NCBI GenBank assembly: GCA_026005175.1 | Contig: BPKO01000011.1 | Coordinates: 84,612 to 148,611 of the forward strand | Length of the DNA stretch: 64,000 bases | DNA from: Candidatus Tectimicrobiota bacterium | Lineage (GTDB): Bacteria > Tectomicrobia > Entotheonellia > Entotheonellales > Entotheonellaceae | Direction of reading: 5' to 3' | In this document: one piece after another, positions 62,692-64,000 of the stretch | Numbering within the stretch: position 1 is the first letter of the stretch | Layout: every line of letters starts with the position of its first letter | Position numbers and translations under genes: made by a program | Notes under the pieces: model-generated | The model's database searches: none | What the model was told of the DNA's origin: nothing | The model's input: the letters and a program-made list of their open reading frames with translations, nothing else

Positions 62692-63540
62692 ATGCCACGC
62701 CGTTTGGTGCGCGAGGTCACGCCAGAGTCTCTCGCGACCTACTTGGCCGAAGTGCGCCGCTTGCCGCTGCTTACGCCGGAAGAAGAGGCAGAGCTGGGGC
62801 GGCGGATCCGGCGCGGCGACGAAGAGGCGCTGCGCAAGCTGGTGGCGCACAACCTGCGCTTCGTGGTGCAGATTGCCGCCAGGTACCAGGGCCACGGGTT
62901 GCCCCTGGCCGACCTCATCAACGAGGGCAACCTGGGGCTGCTGCACGCCGCCCGCAAGTTTGATCCCGAGCGCGGCACGCGCTTTATCACCTACGCCGTG
63001 TGGTGGATCCGCCAGGCCATTCTCCACGCCCTGGCCCGCGGCGGCGGCCTGGCCAGCCTGCCGCGCCGCCAGGCCGAGGCCCTGCCTCGCCTCTGGCAGA
63101 CCTTTGAAGCGCTGACGCACCAGAAAGGGCGCGAGCCCACTGCCGAGGAAGTGGCCCAGGCCCTGCACCTGCCGCCCGAGGAGGTGCGGGACCTGCTGCG
63201 CGTCGTCGGCCGCCCCCTCTCCCTGCAGGCGGCGGTCAACGAGGAAGGGGAAATCGCCTACCTCGACGTGCTGCCCGCCTGCCGTGTGCCCTCAAGCGAG
63301 GAGGTGCTCCTGCGGGCAGCACTGGGGCACGAGGTAGAGCAGCTGCTGCAGCGCCTCGAGCCGCGCGAGGCCAAGATCCTGCGCGCCCGCTTTGGCTTCG
63401 AGGGCAAACCCAAAAGCCTGGCGGCCCTTGGCCGCGAGCTGGGGCTGTCGCGCGAGCGCGTGCGCCAGCTCGAAGCACGGGCGCGGCGCAAGCTGCGTGC
63501 TCTGGCCAAGGAAAAGGCGCTGGACGACTACTTAAACTAG
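62692..63540 (+). CDS. Alternative sigma-70 family factor (group 2/3)
   Basis: 282 residues, much shorter than the RpoD-like protein at 60248. Region 1.2 (YLAEVRRLPLLTPEEEAELGRRIRRGDEEALRKLV), region 2 (HNLRFVVQIAARYQGHGLPLADLINEGNLGLLHAARKF, then RFITYAVWWIRQAILHAL), region 3 (GREPTAEEVAQALHLPPEEVRDLL) and region 4 ([29 protein letters not shown]) are complete with no insert. AGAGGAGC precedes the ATG. Sigma-54 control makes a sigma cascade. The hsp20 gene follows after 36 bp. Confidence 0.93.
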   Translation: MPRRLVREVTPESLATYLAEVRRLPLLTPEEEAELGRRIRRGDEEALRKLVAHNLRFVVQIAARYQGHGLPLADLINEGNLGLLHAARKFDPERGTRFITYAVWWIRQAILHALARGGGLASLPRRQAEALPRLWQTFEALTHQKGREPTAEEVAQALHLPPEEVRDLLRVVGRPLSLQAAVNEEGEIAYLDVLPACRVPSSEEVLLRAALGHEVEQLLQRLEPREAKILRARFGFEGKPKSLAALGRELGLSRERVRQLEARARRKLRALAKEKALDDYLN

Positions 63541-63576
63541 GTGGCACGCCCTTAACCCCAAGAGGAGGAGAGCGCG

Positions 63577-64000
63577 ATGGCACTGCGACGGTGGGAACCC
63601 TGGCGCGGGCTGCCCTCCCTGCGGCGAGAAATCGACCGCCTGCTCGAGGACTTCGAAGACCTCCTGGAGCGCGGGCCGCTGGCCGCTTGGGAAGGGGCAC
63701 GCCTGCCGCAAGTGGAAGTGGCCGACACCAAGGACGCGGTGATCGTCAAAGCCCTGGTGCCGGGGGTGAGCAAGGACGACTTGCAAATTGAGATCAGCGA
63801 GAACGCCCTCACCCTTAAAGGCGAACGCAAAGAGGAGGAGAAGCAGGAGGGGAAGAACTACTACCAGCGCGAGATCCGCTACGGGGGCCCCCTTTAGCCG
63901 CACCATTCCGCTACCCACCGCCGTCAAGAGCGAGGCGGCCAAAGCGCAGCTCAAAGACGGGGTGCTCGAGATTACGATTCCCAAAGTAGAAGCGGCAAAA
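63577..64000 (+). pseudogene. Small heat-shock protein (Hsp20), frameshifted and cut by window end
   Basis: MALRRWEPWRGLPSLRREIDRLLEDF is a typical Hsp20 N-terminus. LPQVEVADTKDAVIVKALVPGVSKDDLQIEI, LTLKGERKEE and YYQREIRYG form the alpha-crystallin domain. At GGGGGCCCCC (63884-63893) the frame shifts; SRTIPLPTAVKSEAAKAQLKDGVLEITIPK then continues in another frame to the window end. The repaired text would read REIRYGAFSRTI. It lies in the sigma-54-driven operon of the alternative sigma factor. AGAGGAGGAG precedes the ATG. Confidence 0.9.

Overview
The window is high-GC (about two thirds G+C by eye) bacterial DNA with short intergenic gaps, Shine-Dalgarno sequences of the AGGAGG type, two sigma-70 family factors and several sigma-54 (-24/-12) promoters. 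It suggests a Gram-negative-type, probably thermophilic or sulfur-metabolising bacterium, perhaps proteobacterial, because of the eukaryote-like type II sulfide:quinone oxidoreductase, persulfide dioxygenase, encapsulated ferritin, class II (B12) ribonucleotide reductase, archaeal-type class I aldolase and short thermophile-type S-adenosylhomocysteinase. I cannot name the species. No rRNA, tRNA, CRISPR array or intact insertion sequence was found.

Layout: (1) 0-3.4 kb, minus strand: PhnD-like binding protein plus hybrid sensor kinase, running off the left edge. (2) 3.6-8.1 kb: sulfide and iron module, with SQR, encapsulated ferritin plus encapsulin (frameshifted), a dicysteine ArsR regulator and a persulfide dioxygenase with two rhodanese domains. 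(3) 8.4-13.1 kb: aldolase-phosphofructokinase-PEP synthase operon. (4) 13.1-15.7 kb: two unrecognised genes. (5) 15.7-21.7 kb: a 33-residue membrane ORF, P-type cation ATPase, B12-dependent ribonucleotide reductase and fermentative D-lactate dehydrogenase. (6) 21.7-31 kb: radical SAM protein, DUF5752/TreT-like glycosyltransferase/CBM48 set, peptide-binding protein, Pgk, a ferritin-VIT1 iron transporter, AhpD-like protein, GpmA and a HAD phosphatase. (7) 31-34.7 kb: Lon-like protease with a degenerate P-loop, small heat-shock protein, cytochrome b remnant, FmdB-type zinc ribbon. (8) 34.7-46.2 kb: a decaying defence island bounded by two copies of a 65-bp repeat. It holds a type I restriction system (hsdM, hsdS, hsdR), an AbiEi-like gene with a PD-(D/E)XK-like partner, HicBA, VapBC and fragments of helicase, AlbA, DUF1156 and MazF-like genes. 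(9) 46.2-64 kb: AhcY, GYD/FtsH operon, PolX, RsmH, HEPN/MNT pair, TlyA, a second DUF5752/TreT cassette with a further glycosyltransferase, a nuclease-like gene, Hpt, DUF2267, two sigma factors, a TetR regulator and a second Hsp20 cut by the right edge.

How the parts fit: five separated transcription units (aldolase operon, P-type ATPase operon, fmdB, GYD/ftsH, and a sigma factor plus hsp20) each carry a -24/-12 sigma-54 promoter. At each, 50-110 bp upstream of the -24 element, lie one or more copies of the dyad GACA-N3-TGTC or a one-mismatch version. This looks like one activator-controlled regulon joining glycolysis/gluconeogenesis, fermentation, oxygen-independent dNTP synthesis, membrane proteolysis, ion transport and a sigma-factor cascade, as expected of an oxygen-limitation or energy-stress survival programme. 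The activator itself is not in the window.

Many genes, especially in the island and among small stress proteins, are broken by single-base shifts at G/C runs. Long core genes are intact, so at least some breaks are probably sequence errors.
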